Shown: positions 33,759 to 43,344, counted from the first letter of the stretch. The stretch is 64,000 nt of DNA from Halopiger goleimassiliensis (GCF_000455345.1 NZ_HG315690.1:2493360-2557359); one strand, 5' to 3'. Notes: generated by a model not told the origin, from the letters alone. Translations and numbers: made by a program.

Positions 33759-34037
33759 ATGTCCGACCCCGACCGGGAGCCAACCGAGAAACCGACCCGC
33801 GACAGGGAGGAGGCCGAAGACGAGGGCCAGTGGATGGCTCGTAACTGGCTCGGGATCGCCGCGGTCTCGATACTGGGACTGTTGCTCATCATGGTCGCGA
33901 TGATGCAGGCGACCGGGCTGATGGACGTGTTCGGGCCGGTTGCCGAGACCGAAACCCAGCAGTGGGCCGCGTTCGGCGCGCTCGTGGTCGTCTGGCTGGC
34001 GCTCGCCGGCTGGAGCTGGCGGGCGATCGCGGGCTAA
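33759..34037 (+). CDS. Small membrane protein, two transmembrane segments
   Basis: 92 residues from ATG 33759. A charged N-terminal tail of ~25 residues (MSDPDREPTEKPTRDREEAE) precedes two hydrophobic segments (about 30-48 and 70-90). No family motif recognised. Composition and codon use match neighbours, so it is likely a real gene of unknown function. Confidence 0.7.
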   Translation: MSDPDREPTEKPTRDREEAEDEGQWMARNWLGIAAVSILGLLLIMVAMMQATGLMDVFGPVAETETQQWAAFGALVVVWLALAGWSWRAIAG

Positions 34038-34137
34038 GCGGGTGTGAGGGCTCGAGGGCGCTACCCGCCCGCTACCGCGGCGGTGGCGCTCGAGTCCGTC
34101 GAACGCGTCGGACTACTGTAACGAAGCGATCCGATCG

Positions 34138-34434
34138 TCACCGACAGTACGACCAGTCCCGGGGTCCGTCTTCGTTCTCCGCGGATGTGGGCCGGTTGTC
34201 GTCGGGGAAACACGCCTCGCTGCAGTAGTGGGTCTCGACGGTGGTTCGGTCGGTCCTGACGATCCGGCTGAGTCGGTACTCCCGCGGGCCGATCCTCGCG
34301 CCGCATGTCTCGCAGCGATCGGCGGCAGCGTCGGCGTCAGCGGGTTCGGACTCGAGGCTCGAATCGGCGGGCTCGTCGGGGTCGCTCGGAGGAAGTCGGG
34401 AGACCGTCGGCGGGTCGGCGTTCGAATCCACCAT
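34138..34434 (-). CDS. Small zinc-finger-like protein
   Basis: 98 residues from the ATG at 34432-34434. The first half is an Asp/Glu/Ser-rich tail; the second has CETCGARIGPREYRLSRIV followed by ETHYCSEACFPDDNRP, that is CxxC ... CxxxC, the pattern of a treble-clef/zinc-ribbon fold common in haloarchaeal small proteins. A longer frame upstream (to 34548) is possible but starts in non-conserved sequence. Function unknown, possibly protein- or nucleic-acid-binding. Confidence 0.7.
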   Translation of the reverse strand: MVDSNADPPTVSRLPPSDPDEPADSSLESEPADADAAADRCETCGARIGPREYRLSRIVRTDRTTVETHYCSEACFPDDNRPTSAENEDGPRDWSYCR

Positions 34435-34716
34435 ACGCGGACCTCCACGACGCGCCGTAAATAGGTCAGCACGACTGTCAGTTACTGATGACAGTATCGC
34501 GTCGCTGACGCTCTTCGATTCGAACCCGTCGGAACCGGATTCTTGCACTCGGTTCCGGTCGTCGGACGAGTCGCCGATGACGGGGCATGGGAGGGCGAAC
34601 CGCCGGCATGGTGGACGGAACGGTCGGACGACTCGAGCGACGGTGTGGTAGGTGCACCCGTAGCACCCCTGAAGCGGAACAAAACCCGTTTAGTCGGGCC
34701 GCTCGAGGGACGGATA

Positions 34717-35916
34717 ATGAGTACGAGTTACCGGATCGGGCTGGTCGGCAAACCCTCCGTCGGCAAGTCCTCCTTCTTCAACGCGGCGACGATGAACGAC
34801 GTGCCCGAGGGCGCGTACCCGTTCACGACGATCGATCCCAGCGTCGGCGAGGCCTACGTCCGCGTCGAGTGTGCAGCCCCCGAGTTCGACGAGGAGTGTA
34901 CCCCCAACGTGGGCTACTGCGACTACGGCACGCGGTTCGTCCCGACGAAACTCGTCGACGTCGCCGGCCTGATCCCCGGCGCGCACGAGGGCGCAGGCCT
35001 GGGCAACCAGTTCCTGACCGACCTCAACGAGACGGACGTGCTCGTCCACGTCGTCGACTTCTCCGGCCAGACCGACCTCGAGGGCGAGGCCACCGAGGAC
35101 CACGATCCCCGGGAAGACATCGACTTCCTCGAGGCGGAACTCGACCAGTGGTACCTCGACGTCCTCGAGAAGGGCATCGAGCGCTACGAATCGGGCTACA
35201 CCACGGAGGACGACGCCATCGAGGAAGAACTCGCGGAACAGATGAGCGCGTTCAAGACCAACGAGGACGAGATCAAGCGGCTCATCCGCAGGACGGACGT
35301 CGGCTTCGACCCCGAAGAGTGGGAGGACGAGGACAAACTCGAGTTGGCCCGCGAAATTCGGAAGGAGACCAAGCCGATGGTGATCGCGGCGAACAAGATG
35401 GACCTCCCGGCGGCACAGGAGAACTACGAAGCGATCACGTCGGATCCGGAGTACGACCACCTCACGTTCGTCCCCTGTAGCGCACACGCCGAGAAGGCCC
35501 TGAAGTCGGCGGACAAGGCCGGTGTCGTCGACTACCGGCCGGGCGACGCAGACTTCGAGATCACGGGCGACGTCTCGGGCGAACAGGAGCAGGGACTCGA
35601 GCAGATTCGGGCGTTCCTCGAGGAGTACGGCGCGACGGGCGTCCAGGCCGCCCTCGAGACGGCGCTGTTCGACGTGCTGGGCGTCGTCCCCGTCTTCCCC
35701 GGCGGCGCGAACGGCCTCGGGAACGAACGCGGCGAGGTGCTGCCCGACTGTTACCTGATCCCGCCGGGATCGACGGCGGAGGACTTCGCGTACAGCCTCC
35801 ACTCCGACATCGGCGACGGCTTCCTCCACGCGATCGACTGTCGGAGCAACCGCCAACTCGGGGCCGACTACGAGGTCGAACCCCGGGACGTGATCGAAGT
35901 AATCACGACGAACTGA
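34717..35916 (+). CDS. ychF: YchF/Obg-related GTPase/ATPase with TGS-like end
   Basis: 399 residues. G1 motif GLVGKPSVGKSS (8-19), G3 DVAGLIPGAHEGAGLGNQF, NKMD-type motif AANKMDLPAA and a late TGS-like region (PGSTAEDFAYSLHSDIGDGF...). This is the YchF/OLA1-type translational P-loop protein, universally conserved, that binds ribosomes and often prefers ATP. Length fits the archaeal form. Preceded by a short non-coding gap with the likely promoter. Confidence 0.93.
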   Translation: MSTSYRIGLVGKPSVGKSSFFNAATMNDVPEGAYPFTTIDPSVGEAYVRVECAAPEFDEECTPNVGYCDYGTRFVPTKLVDVAGLIPGAHEGAGLGNQFLTDLNETDVLVHVVDFSGQTDLEGEATEDHDPREDIDFLEAELDQWYLDVLEKGIERYESGYTTEDDAIEEELAEQMSAFKTNEDEIKRLIRRTDVGFDPEEWEDEDKLELAREIRKETKPMVIAANKMDLPAAQENYEAITSDPEYDHLTFVPCSAHAEKALKSADKAGVVDYRPGDADFEITGDVSGEQEQGLEQIRAFLEEYGATGVQAALETALFDVLGVVPVFPGGANGLGNERGEVLPDCYLIPPGSTAEDFAYSLHSDIGDGFLHAIDCRSNRQLGADYEVEPRDVIEVITTN

Positions 35917-35946
35917 CCCCCAGTCCGTCGCACGCGGGTCCGTCGA

Positions 35947-36606
35947 TCACTCCGCAGGCTGTCGTTCGTCGGTGGGGTGGAGTTCCTCGTCGACCAGCGT
36001 CTCGTAGGCCCGTCGGAACCGCTCGGAGAGCGCCTGGTGGGAGATGTCCAGTTCGTCGGCCAGTTCCTCCATCGACACCTGGCGGGGGATCTCGAAGTAG
36101 CCGTGTTTCAGCGCCGCCTCGAGCGCCTCCCGCTGCTGAGGGGTCAGTCGCGTGTCCGGTTCGGTGCCGTCGGTGACGTCGCTGACCCGCCGCAGGTCCA
36201 CGTTGACGCCGTCGTCGACGAGCCGATCGTAGGCGCTGGTGAGCGCGTCACGGTCGGGGAACCGAACCCGGACCTGCCACCAGCCGTTCGATCCCCAGGT
36301 CTCGAGCAGCGAACCGCCGTCCTCGAGGATCGGATCGCAGAGTTGCGGAATGCCGTCCCCCTCGGTGAACCCCACGTCGTACAACAGACGGGTTCCCGTC
36401 TCGACGAGCAGGTCGTACTCCGTGACGTCGGAATCGGCGTCGAACGCCGACTCGATGGCGTCGCGGTCGACGCCGGAGACCCACAGACAGGGGTTGGTCT
36501 TCGACACCGACGACTCGAGTTCGAACGTCGCGTCCGGTGCGTGCTCGAAGGCCGTCGCCAGTGTCGTCTCCGACGCAGGAAGCCGGAGCTCGGCTATCGT
36601 CGACAT
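35947..36606 (-). CDS. Bat-type HTH-10 transcriptional regulator
   Basis: 219 residues from ATG 36604-36606. The C-terminus carries the HTH-10 signature TRLTPQQREALEAALKHGYF, then RQVSMEELADELDISHQALS, the bacterio-opsin-activator DNA-binding domain. The N-terminal ~145 residues form the sensor-like domain seen in many of these proteins (ESSVSKTNPCLWVSGVDRD ...). A cytoplasmic regulator with unknown targets; divergence from YchF does not suggest a link. A nine-residue longer start is possible. Confidence 0.9.
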   Translation of the reverse strand: MSTIAELRLPASETTLATAFEHAPDATFELESSVSKTNPCLWVSGVDRDAIESAFDADSDVTEYDLLVETGTRLLYDVGFTEGDGIPQLCDPILEDGGSLLETWGSNGWWQVRVRFPDRDALTSAYDRLVDDGVNVDLRRVSDVTDGTEPDTRLTPQQREALEAALKHGYFEIPRQVSMEELADELDISHQALSERFRRAYETLVDEELHPTDERQPAE

Positions 36607-36702
36607 CACCCGTGGTACACCACCGAACCCCATAAATCGCAGTTCGCGGGGAACTGACTGTCAACGCCGTTGATATCGGCCGTCCACCCGTCGGCCGAAT
36701 CG

Positions 36703-38640
36703 TCACGTCGCGTCGAGGTCCTCGAGCGCGCGCTCGAGGGTTCCCACGTCGTCCTTGCCCGTCCGGTCGGGATTCGCGAGGACGCGCACGGGTTGACTGC
36801 CCAGCGAGACGAATCCCATCTCGAGGTCGGCTGCCGTCTCGGCGAGGCCGAGCGCCACGTCGGCGTCCCCAGCGAGGACCTTCCGCGCGGGACTCTCGTG
36901 GGCACGCAACGCCACCTCGAAGCCGTCGATGGAATCGGTGAGCGCGGCCCGGTCGGCGTCGCGTTCGGCCGCGAGGTCCTCGAGCGCTCGCTCGAGGCTC
37001 GTCCGCAGTCCCGAGTCGGTCGTCCGGTTGACGAAGCGCAGGTCGCGGTCGACGAGGTCGGTGAGGCCGTCGATCCCTGCTGGATTCCCCTGTGGGACCA
37101 CCAGTCCCCACTCGCGCTCCCAGCGCCCGAGTTCGGCGGCGTCGATCGCGCGCCTATCGGCGCGCTCCGATTCGGCGGCTGTCGCCGCCCCGACCTCCCG
37201 CTCGAGCGGTCCGGCGACGACTGCGACGTCCGGCGTTTCCTCCCGGAGCCGCCGAAGCCCCGGTCGCGAGCCGACGGGGAGGTACCGGGGCCGCTCGAGG
37301 CGGTCGAGCAGGCGATTCAGCGTCGGATCGTCCTCGCCGACGCCCAGCAGGGTCGGCGGCCGGACGTCCGGGGAGAACAGGCGGACCGTGACGGATTCGC
37401 CCGCCTCGAGGTAGTCCGTGTCGGGGTCGACCTCGACGACGCCGTCCGCGTGCGCGAGGCTCGTCGTCGCACCGCTGCCCTTGTCGACGGGGTAGACCAG
37501 CGTCTCGCCTGCGGCGTCACCCGCCTCTTCGCCCCCCCCAGCCCCGGTTTCGACGAGGCCGACGGGCATCAACCGGAGGCGGCCTTCGTCGTAGCGTTCC
37601 TGGCGGGCCATCCGTCCCGTCACGGTAGCGGTCTCGGGTTCGGGGAGTCCGGCGGCCTCGCGGATCGCCGGTGCGACGAACGTCCGGAAGACCATCATCG
37701 CGGAGACCGGATAGCCGGGGAGGCCCACGTACGCCGAGTCGTCCAACCGGCCGACGAGCATCGGCTTGCCGGGTTTGACGCGGACGCCGTGGAGGAGCAG
37801 TTCACCCTGCTCCTCGATCACGCGGTAGATGACGTCGACGGCGCTGGCGCTGGTCGACCCCGAGGAGAGTACGAGGTCGCACTCCGCGGCGGCCTCCCGG
37901 AGGACCCGCTCCATCTCGTCCTGGTCGTCGCCCGCGTGGGGGTAGAGGACGGCCTCGCCGCCGGCGTCCTCGACGCCCGCCGCGATCGTGTAGCTGTTGA
38001 CGTCGTAGATCTCGCCGCTCGCGCTCTCGAGGTCCTCCCCGGGCCGGACGAGTTCGTCGCCGGTCGAGACGATGCCGACTGTCGGCGGCGCGCGGACGGG
38101 CACCTCGTCGATCCCGAGCGCGGAGAGCAGGCCGATGTCGCGGGGCGTGATCCGGGTCCCCGGCCCGAGCGCGCGTTCCCCCGCCGCGACGTCCGCGCCG
38201 GCGAACATCACGTTGTCGCCGGGCGCGACCGCCGTGCGGATCAGCACCGTCTCTCCGTCGTCCGCCGTATCCGTTCGTTCCACGGGTACCATCGCGTCCG
38301 CGCCCGGGGGCATCACCGCTCCGGTCGAGATCTCGACCGCCTGCCCCGTCTCGAGGTCGACCGCGGGTTCCTCGCCGGCGTGGACTTCACCGACGACCTC
38401 GAGGCGTGCGGGATCGGCCTCGTCCGCCCCGAAGGTATCCCGCGCCCGGAGCGCGTAGCCGTCCAGGCTCGCCCGGTCGAACCCCGGCACGTCGCGGTCG
38501 GCGTCCAGTCGCTCGGCGAGCACCCGTCCTCGTGCCTCCTCGAGGGAAACGCGTTCGACGCCGCCGGCGAGCGCCAGCGAGTCGATCGCCTCGCGGGCCG
38601 CCGCGGGCGAGGCGAGGTCGCGAAACTCCTTGCGGTTCAT
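36703..38640 (-). CDS. moeA: Molybdopterin molybdenumtransferase MoeA fused to a periplasmic-binding-like domain
   Basis: 645 residues. Residues 1-~410 are MoeA: REAIDSLALAGGVERVSLEE, DVPGFDRASLDGYALRARDT, GAVMPPGADAMVPVERTD, STGDELVRPGEDL and VKPGKPMLVGRL. The remaining ~230 residues (from about LLGVGEDDPTLNRLLDRL) are a solute-binding/LysR-substrate-like domain, an addition common in archaeal MoeA that might sense molybdate or tungstate. The enzyme inserts Mo into adenylylated molybdopterin. Upstream reading continues in frame to 39168 but runs into the MATE gene and is not coding; ATG 38640 matches the family start. Confidence 0.93.
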   Translation of the reverse strand: MNRKEFRDLASPAAAREAIDSLALAGGVERVSLEEARGRVLAERLDADRDVPGFDRASLDGYALRARDTFGADEADPARLEVVGEVHAGEEPAVDLETGQAVEISTGAVMPPGADAMVPVERTDTADDGETVLIRTAVAPGDNVMFAGADVAAGERALGPGTRITPRDIGLLSALGIDEVPVRAPPTVGIVSTGDELVRPGEDLESASGEIYDVNSYTIAAGVEDAGGEAVLYPHAGDDQDEMERVLREAAAECDLVLSSGSTSASAVDVIYRVIEEQGELLLHGVRVKPGKPMLVGRLDDSAYVGLPGYPVSAMMVFRTFVAPAIREAAGLPEPETATVTGRMARQERYDEGRLRLMPVGLVETGAGGGEEAGDAAGETLVYPVDKGSGATTSLAHADGVVEVDPDTDYLEAGESVTVRLFSPDVRPPTLLGVGEDDPTLNRLLDRLERPRYLPVGSRPGLRRLREETPDVAVVAGPLEREVGAATAAESERADRRAIDAAELGRWEREWGLVVPQGNPAGIDGLTDLVDRDLRFVNRTTDSGLRTSLERALEDLAAERDADRAALTDSIDGFEVALRAHESPARKVLAGDADVALGLAETAADLEMGFVSLGSQPVRVLANPDRTGKDDVGTLERALEDLDAT

Positions 38641-38881
38641 ACCGGCAGTTGGTGGCGGGGGCTCAAAAACGTCGGTCGAACGGGGCCGCCGTCCGGCCGA
38701 ACGGATCGGATTCGGTGGTCCGTTTGCAAGCTGATCGGGGCCTCGATCCGGCCGGATTTCTCCGCTAGCTGTTAGAATGGATGGTGAACGATAGTGGTGT
38801 ATTCGCGCCTGAATGTGCGAATCGATCCCGATAGGGTCCGGAATATGAAGTGTTTTTGCCGCGCGGGACGAACGGACGAGC

Positions 38882-40360
38882 GTGGCTTTTCGTCCGGAAT
38901 CGATCCCGAACCCGATCCGGTGGCTCCTGCTCGCGGTGGGCGTCCTGCTCGCGCGCGTCGGCGTCGTCGACCGCCGTCGCGCCGAGCGGACGACCGACCT
39001 CGCCTGGCCGCGGATCGTCACGGGGATCGCGCGCATGTCCAAGTCCGCGGCCGACGTGGCGATGGTCGGGGTAGCCCTCGGGCCGGCGGCCATCGGCGGG
39101 GTCGGCCTCGCGACGCCGTACTGGGGGCTGGCCTTCGCGGTCGGCGGCGGCATCGCCGGTGCGACCATCGGGCTGGTCTCCCAGCGCTACAGCGGCGGGA
39201 CCGCCCGGGGCGTCTCGCTGGCGGTGACGACAAGCGCCGTCGTCGTCGCGACGGTCACGGTGCCGCTTGCCGCCCTCTACTGGACGGCCCCCGACCTCCT
39301 GATCCGGCTGGTCGGGGACGACGCCGCCTCGATCGCCTTCGGCGCGGACTACCTCCGAGTCGTCGCGCTCGGCGTCCCCTTCGCCGCGTTGAACCTCATC
39401 GGGAGCCGGACGCTCGTCGGTGCCGACGACGCCTGGACGCCGATGATGCTGCGGGCCGGCGGCGCGGTCGTCAACGTCGCGCTCAACGCCGTCCTGATCT
39501 TCGTCCTCGAGATGGGCGTCGTCGGCGCGGCGATCGGTACCGTCGTCGCCAACGTCGTCGTGCTCGCGGCCTTCGTCGTCGGCTTCACCCGCGGCCGCCT
39601 GCCGCTGATCGGCGCGTTTCCGGTGACCGTCTCCCTCGCGTGGCCGCCGATCACGGTCGGCGAGGTCCGCGACGTGGTCTCCATCGGGACGCCGCTCGCA
39701 CTGACGAACGTCGCGCGTCGCGGCGCGCAGTTCCCAATGCTCGCGATCGTCGCCCTGTTCGGCCCGAACGTCCTCGCGGCCTACGTCGTCGCCCGCCGCG
39801 TCCGGGACCTGATGGACACGCCGGGCTGGGGCTTCTCGCTGGCCTCGAGTAGCCTCGTCGGCCAGGAACTGGGTACCGGCGACGAGCGCGACGCCGACAG
39901 CTACGGCCGCGAGGTGCTCTGGTTCGGCACGAGCGTCTACCTCGTCAGCGGGGCACTCGTGTTCGTCTTCGCCGAGCAGGTGGGCCGCGTCTTCGTCGAC
40001 GATCCGTCGATCCTGCCGCTGGTGACGACGTTCATCGCGGTCGCGTGCGTCAGCGTCGTCTTCCGGGGCGTCAGCGGCGGCGCGACCGGCCCGCTGCGAG
40101 CCAGCGGCGACACCCGGTGGCCGTTCTACGGCCAGGTACTCGGCCTCTACGTCGCCGCTCTGCCCGTCGCGCTGGCCGGTGCCATCTCGATCCCGCTGCC
40201 GGGCCTCGCAAGCGTGACGCCGCTCGGAATCGAGGCGCTGTACGCCGCGTTGATCCTCGAGACGCTCGTCCCGGCCGTCGTCACCTACCACCGGTTCGCG
40301 AGCGGCCACTGGAAGGCGATCAGTCGGTCCTACCGCCCCGGTTCCTCGGCGAGCGACTAG
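38882..40360 (+). CDS. MATE-family efflux transporter
   Basis: 492 residues from GTG 38882, with twelve or so hydrophobic segments. NorM/DinF-type features: the first helix region with MSKSAADVAMVGVALGPAAI, SQRYSGGTARGVSLAV, and the repeat of the fold in the second half, GPNVLAAYVVARRVRDLMDT and SLVGQELGTGDERDADSYGR. These proteins export cationic drugs or metabolites using Na+ or H+ gradients; the substrate here is unknown. Divergent from moeA across a 240-bp gap that should hold both promoters. Confidence 0.9.
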   Translation: MAFRPESIPNPIRWLLLAVGVLLARVGVVDRRRAERTTDLAWPRIVTGIARMSKSAADVAMVGVALGPAAIGGVGLATPYWGLAFAVGGGIAGATIGLVSQRYSGGTARGVSLAVTTSAVVVATVTVPLAALYWTAPDLLIRLVGDDAASIAFGADYLRVVALGVPFAALNLIGSRTLVGADDAWTPMMLRAGGAVVNVALNAVLIFVLEMGVVGAAIGTVVANVVVLAAFVVGFTRGRLPLIGAFPVTVSLAWPPITVGEVRDVVSIGTPLALTNVARRGAQFPMLAIVALFGPNVLAAYVVARRVRDLMDTPGWGFSLASSSLVGQELGTGDERDADSYGREVLWFGTSVYLVSGALVFVFAEQVGRVFVDDPSILPLVTTFIAVACVSVVFRGVSGGATGPLRASGDTRWPFYGQVLGLYVAALPVALAGAISIPLPGLASVTPLGIEALYAALILETLVPAVVTYHRFASGHWKAISRSYRPGSSASD

Positions 40361-40468
40361 CTGCGGGCTACCCGAAAACCCGCTCGATAGGAGTCCAACG
40401 ACCAAGCCGGCGGAATCCTGCCGACGAGAGCGGACGGTGTTTCTGACCGTCGTCGCAATAGATGTCTT

Positions 40469-40487
40469 TTTCACGTCGAACGTGAAA
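40469..40487. promoter_or_regulatory. Perfect palindrome just before the gene at 40497
   Basis: TTTCACGT-cga-ACGTGAAA is an 8-bp perfect inverted repeat with a 3-base centre, ending 9 bases before the ATG. Its position at the expected transcription start makes it a good repressor-site candidate; the regulator is unknown. Confidence 0.5.
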
Positions 40488-40496
40488 CGTTGTGGT

Positions 40497-40820
40497 ATGG
40501 CTACGCATGGCTTTCAGCGCGGTGACGGGGCGGGACGATCCCTCCCGGACGCCATCCCGTTCGATCTGGCGTACTCCTCCCGGCTGAGCTGGGAGCTTGG
40601 CTCACGGATCGTCGACGACGACGAGACGAGCCGCCGCGGCGAGTGGCTCCAGACCGACGGGCCGTGGCTGCTCTCGATCTTCCAGGTGACCGAAAACACC
40701 GTCGTCATGCGCGTGGAGACCCCGGTCGGGCGGGAACGGTTCTACGGCGTCGCCCAGCAGGACCTCGAGGCGGCGCTGCCGGAACTCGAGTCGGCGTCGA
40801 ACTGGCACCGACGGGCGTAG
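40497..40820 (+). CDS. Conserved small haloarchaeal protein of unknown function
   Basis: 107 residues from ATG 40497. Contains SLPDAIPFDLAYSSRLSWEL and TDGPWLLSIFQVTENTVVMR, with no membrane segment and no enzyme motif that I recognise. Predicted mixed alpha/beta. The palindrome right before it (40469-40487) hints at a regulated single gene. Followed by a serine hydrolase after 73 bases. Confidence 0.7.
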   Translation: MATHGFQRGDGAGRSLPDAIPFDLAYSSRLSWELGSRIVDDDETSRRGEWLQTDGPWLLSIFQVTENTVVMRVETPVGRERFYGVAQQDLEAALPELESASNWHRRA

Positions 40821-40893
40821 CCCGACTGCGCACGATCCGTCGCGTACACCCGGCGGGGGAACGATTACAATCGATCCGCTGGTTGCTCGAGGT

Positions 40894-42024
40894 ATGCCAC
40901 GGCTCGACGCGACGGATCGGGACCGTATCGCCGCGCTGTTCGATCGCCACCTCGAACTGGGACTCCACCACGGTGCCCAACTGGCCGTCTACGTCGACGG
41001 CGAGCCGGTACTGGACCTGGCGGGCGGCCTGACGGGGCCGGATGGCGAGCCGACGACGCCGGCGCAGCGTCACGTCCTCTTCTCCTCGACGAAGCCCTAC
41101 GCCGCGGTCACGCTCCACAGTCTCGTCGAGGACGGCGAACTCGACTACGACGACCGGGTCGTCGAACACTGGCCCGAGTTCGCGGACGCAGGTACCGAGA
41201 AGGCCGAGATCACCGTCCGGCAGGTCTTGAGTCACACGGCAGGGCTCACGCAGGGAGCGATCGACGAGCGGCCGGATCTGTGGTCGGACTGGGAGGCCTG
41301 CGTCGAGACGCTCGAGTCGATGGACCCCGTCTATCCGCCGGGCGAGCGCGCCGCCTACCACCCGCTGACGTTCGGCTGGCTGGTGGGCGAACTCGTGCGT
41401 CGCGTCTCCGGGACGCCGATCGAGGAAGCCGCCATGCAACGCGTCTTCGACCCGCTGGGCATGGACGACACCGGTATCGGCCTTCGCGACGACGAGGACG
41501 ACGACGTGGCCGAACTCGTCGCCTTCGAGGCGTTCGATCGCTGTCGCGACCCGGGGGAGGGGCTGGGCGATCACACCGAGGTCGCCGCGCCGTTCAACAC
41601 CGAGGCGATCCACCGCGCGGTCATCCCGGCCGCGACCGGCATCGGCACCGCCCGCGACATGGCGCGGTTCTACGCCTGCCTCGCCAACGGCGGCGAACTC
41701 GAGGGGATGCGAATTCTCTCGGAGGAGATCGTCGAGGAGATGACGGCGCTCGAGGCCGAGACCGACGCCGACGGCACGCTGGGTCGGCCGGGGCGATTCG
41801 CGCTCGGCTTCTGGAAGGGTGGGACGACAGCCGATCCCTACGGCTCGCTGACCCCCGAGCGCGTCTTCGGACACGCGGGGCTGGGCAGCAGCGTCGGCTG
41901 GGCCGACCCCGACCTGAACGTCGGCTTCTCGTACGTCACCAACGGGGTTCGCGAGGGGTCGTACGAACACGTCGCTCGCGTCCGGCAGCTCGCCGACGCC
42001 GTCCGGACGGCCTTGCTGCGGTAG
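40894..42024 (+). CDS. Serine hydrolase of the beta-lactamase (class C-like/EstB) family
   Basis: 376 residues. The SxxK motif appears as SSTK (in HVLFSSTKPYAAVTLHSLVE); a Tyr-containing second motif is in AAYHPLTFGWLVGELVRR (Y-H instead of Y-x-N), and a late HAGLGSSVGWADPDLNVGFS replaces the KTG box. These are typical of esterase/DD-peptidase-like members of the family. No signal peptide, so cytoplasmic; substrate unknown, and antibiotic resistance is not implied. Confidence 0.88.
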   Translation: MPRLDATDRDRIAALFDRHLELGLHHGAQLAVYVDGEPVLDLAGGLTGPDGEPTTPAQRHVLFSSTKPYAAVTLHSLVEDGELDYDDRVVEHWPEFADAGTEKAEITVRQVLSHTAGLTQGAIDERPDLWSDWEACVETLESMDPVYPPGERAAYHPLTFGWLVGELVRRVSGTPIEEAAMQRVFDPLGMDDTGIGLRDDEDDDVAELVAFEAFDRCRDPGEGLGDHTEVAAPFNTEAIHRAVIPAATGIGTARDMARFYACLANGGELEGMRILSEEIVEEMTALEAETDADGTLGRPGRFALGFWKGGTTADPYGSLTPERVFGHAGLGSSVGWADPDLNVGFSYVTNGVREGSYEHVARVRQLADAVRTALLR

Positions 42025-42063
42025 TCCGACAGCTACAGGGGACGTTCCGTCGTCCCCTCGCAT

Positions 42064-42282
42064 ATGGGACGGAAGCGACGACTCCTGGCGGCGCTCGCGG
42101 GCGCGTTCTGGACGGCGACGGGGTTTTCCCACGTCGTTGCCACGTCCGCGGGCCGGCAATCGGACCGCATCGAGTGGACCGAACGCCGCAACCTCTTCCT
42201 GCTGTGTGCGAGCCTCGCAACCAACGCGCTGGCCTTCAGCGTGGCGTATGGCTATCTCCGGTCGGCGCTGAGACGCCCGTAA
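42064..42282 (+). CDS. Small hydrophobic protein of unknown function
   Basis: 72 residues: RKRRLLAALAGAFWTATGFS at the start and RRNLFLLCASLATNALAFSV near the end form two short hydrophobic segments. Positive residues flank both ends. Codon use resembles neighbours. No family recognised. Confidence 0.55.
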   Translation: MGRKRRLLAALAGAFWTATGFSHVVATSAGRQSDRIEWTERRNLFLLCASLATNALAFSVAYGYLRSALRRP

Positions 42283-42390
42283 GCGGTCTCGAGAGACGAG
42301 ACGCCGACAGCGGAGGCCGAGAGACGCGATCACTCCCCCGACGAAACCCCGTAGCGATGACATTTTACCGGCGGACCGCGAAGGCGGCGT

Positions 42391-42831
42391 ATGGGGTTCG
42401 ACGCCAAGGAGTTCGTCGCCGACGACCTCTGGCTCCTGATCGGGATGGTCACCTTCGGGCTCGTCGCACTGGTGGGACTCACCGGCATCGAGGCGCTCGC
42501 CAGTGCGATCGCGATCGTCGGCTGGTTCGTGCTCGTGCCGCTGTTTCTGTTCTGGGGCGAGGAGCTGGCCGAACTGCTGGTAGCGGACCGCGACGAACGG
42601 GACGCGAGCGACGACGAGCGATCCGACGACGCGCTCGAGGCGCTCAAACGCCAGTACGCCGAAGGGAAGATCGACGACCGCGAGTTCGAACGCCGCCTCG
42701 AGCGCCTCGTCGGCGTCGACGACGCGCTCGCGGACGTGTTCGAGGACGAGTCGAACGAGATCACGCGAGACGACGCGCTCGAGGCCCGAGACGGCGACCG
42801 ACGTGACCGAGCGTTCGAACGGGAGCGATAG
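42391..42831 (+). CDS. Membrane protein with a SHOCT domain
   Basis: 146 residues. Two hydrophobic segments (about residues 13-32 and 36-56), then a charged linker, then DALEALKRQYAEGKIDDREF, which is the SHOCT (short C-terminal) helix pattern with R-x-Y-A-x-G-x-I-x-D-x-E-F. The tail is highly acidic/basic mixed. SHOCT domains usually mediate oligomerisation; the role here is unknown. Confidence 0.85.
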   Translation: MGFDAKEFVADDLWLLIGMVTFGLVALVGLTGIEALASAIAIVGWFVLVPLFLFWGEELAELLVADRDERDASDDERSDDALEALKRQYAEGKIDDREFERRLERLVGVDDALADVFEDESNEITRDDALEARDGDRRDRAFERER

Positions 42832-42899
42832 CCGCCACTACGGAAGACGTACTCCGGTGGCGAAAAGCGGTGAACGATGGCAGGCGCGGGCGTCGCCGA

Positions 42900-43169
42900 T
42901 CAGGCACCCGCTGACTCGAGCGCCTCTTCGATGTCCTCGCGCTGGGTTACGCCGACGAACCGTTCGACGACGCCGTCGTCGTTCTCGATGATGAGGGTCG
43001 GCAGCGAGCGGACCTGGTACTCGTTGGCGACGTCCTGTTGTTCGTCGACGTTGATCTTCTCCACTTCGAAACGCCCCTCCCAGTCGTCCTCGAGCTCCTC
43101 GAGGATCGGGTCCTGGGTCTTGCAGGGGCCACACCAGTCAGCGTAGAAGTCCTTGAGTGTGACAGTCAT
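42900..43169 (-). CDS. Thioredoxin-fold protein
   Basis: 89 residues from ATG 43167-43169 (a start at 43178 would add MNR). The active site WCGPC spans residues 12-16 and SLPTLIIENDDG provides the cis-Pro loop. Slightly shorter than a standard ~105-residue thioredoxin because it lacks the first strand/helix. Cytosolic disulfide reductase; electron donor unknown. Confidence 0.9.
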   Translation of the reverse strand: MTVTLKDFYADWCGPCKTQDPILEELEDDWEGRFEVEKINVDEQQDVANEYQVRSLPTLIIENDDGVVERFVGVTQREDIEEALESAGA

Positions 43170-43344
43170 GCGGTTCATCGCTAGTTGCCACGCGCCGCGC
43201 ATAAGGGTTTCCCAGTCGGTTTTCTATGGTACGGCGACACGTCTCGTCGGGCACCGACGCCGCCCGACGACAACGGTGGGGATCGTTCTCAGACGGTGGC
43301 TAGCACCCCCCGGGAATTTATCGGCGTGAGTCGAACCTCGAGCC

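Noticed and set aside
33158-33892. 244-codon minus-strand frame
   Set aside because: Its sequence (AHGSLAHGSLAHGSLRSPF...) comes from the hairpin repeat; similar text occurs in the other copy near 20.5 kb, and no real protein features are seen.
36670-39168. Very long frames on both strands over moeA and into the MATE gene
   Set aside because: The minus-strand extension above 38640 is Arg/Thr-rich and collides with the MATE gene; the plus-strand frame is the antisense shadow of moeA. Motifs support only moeA from 38640.
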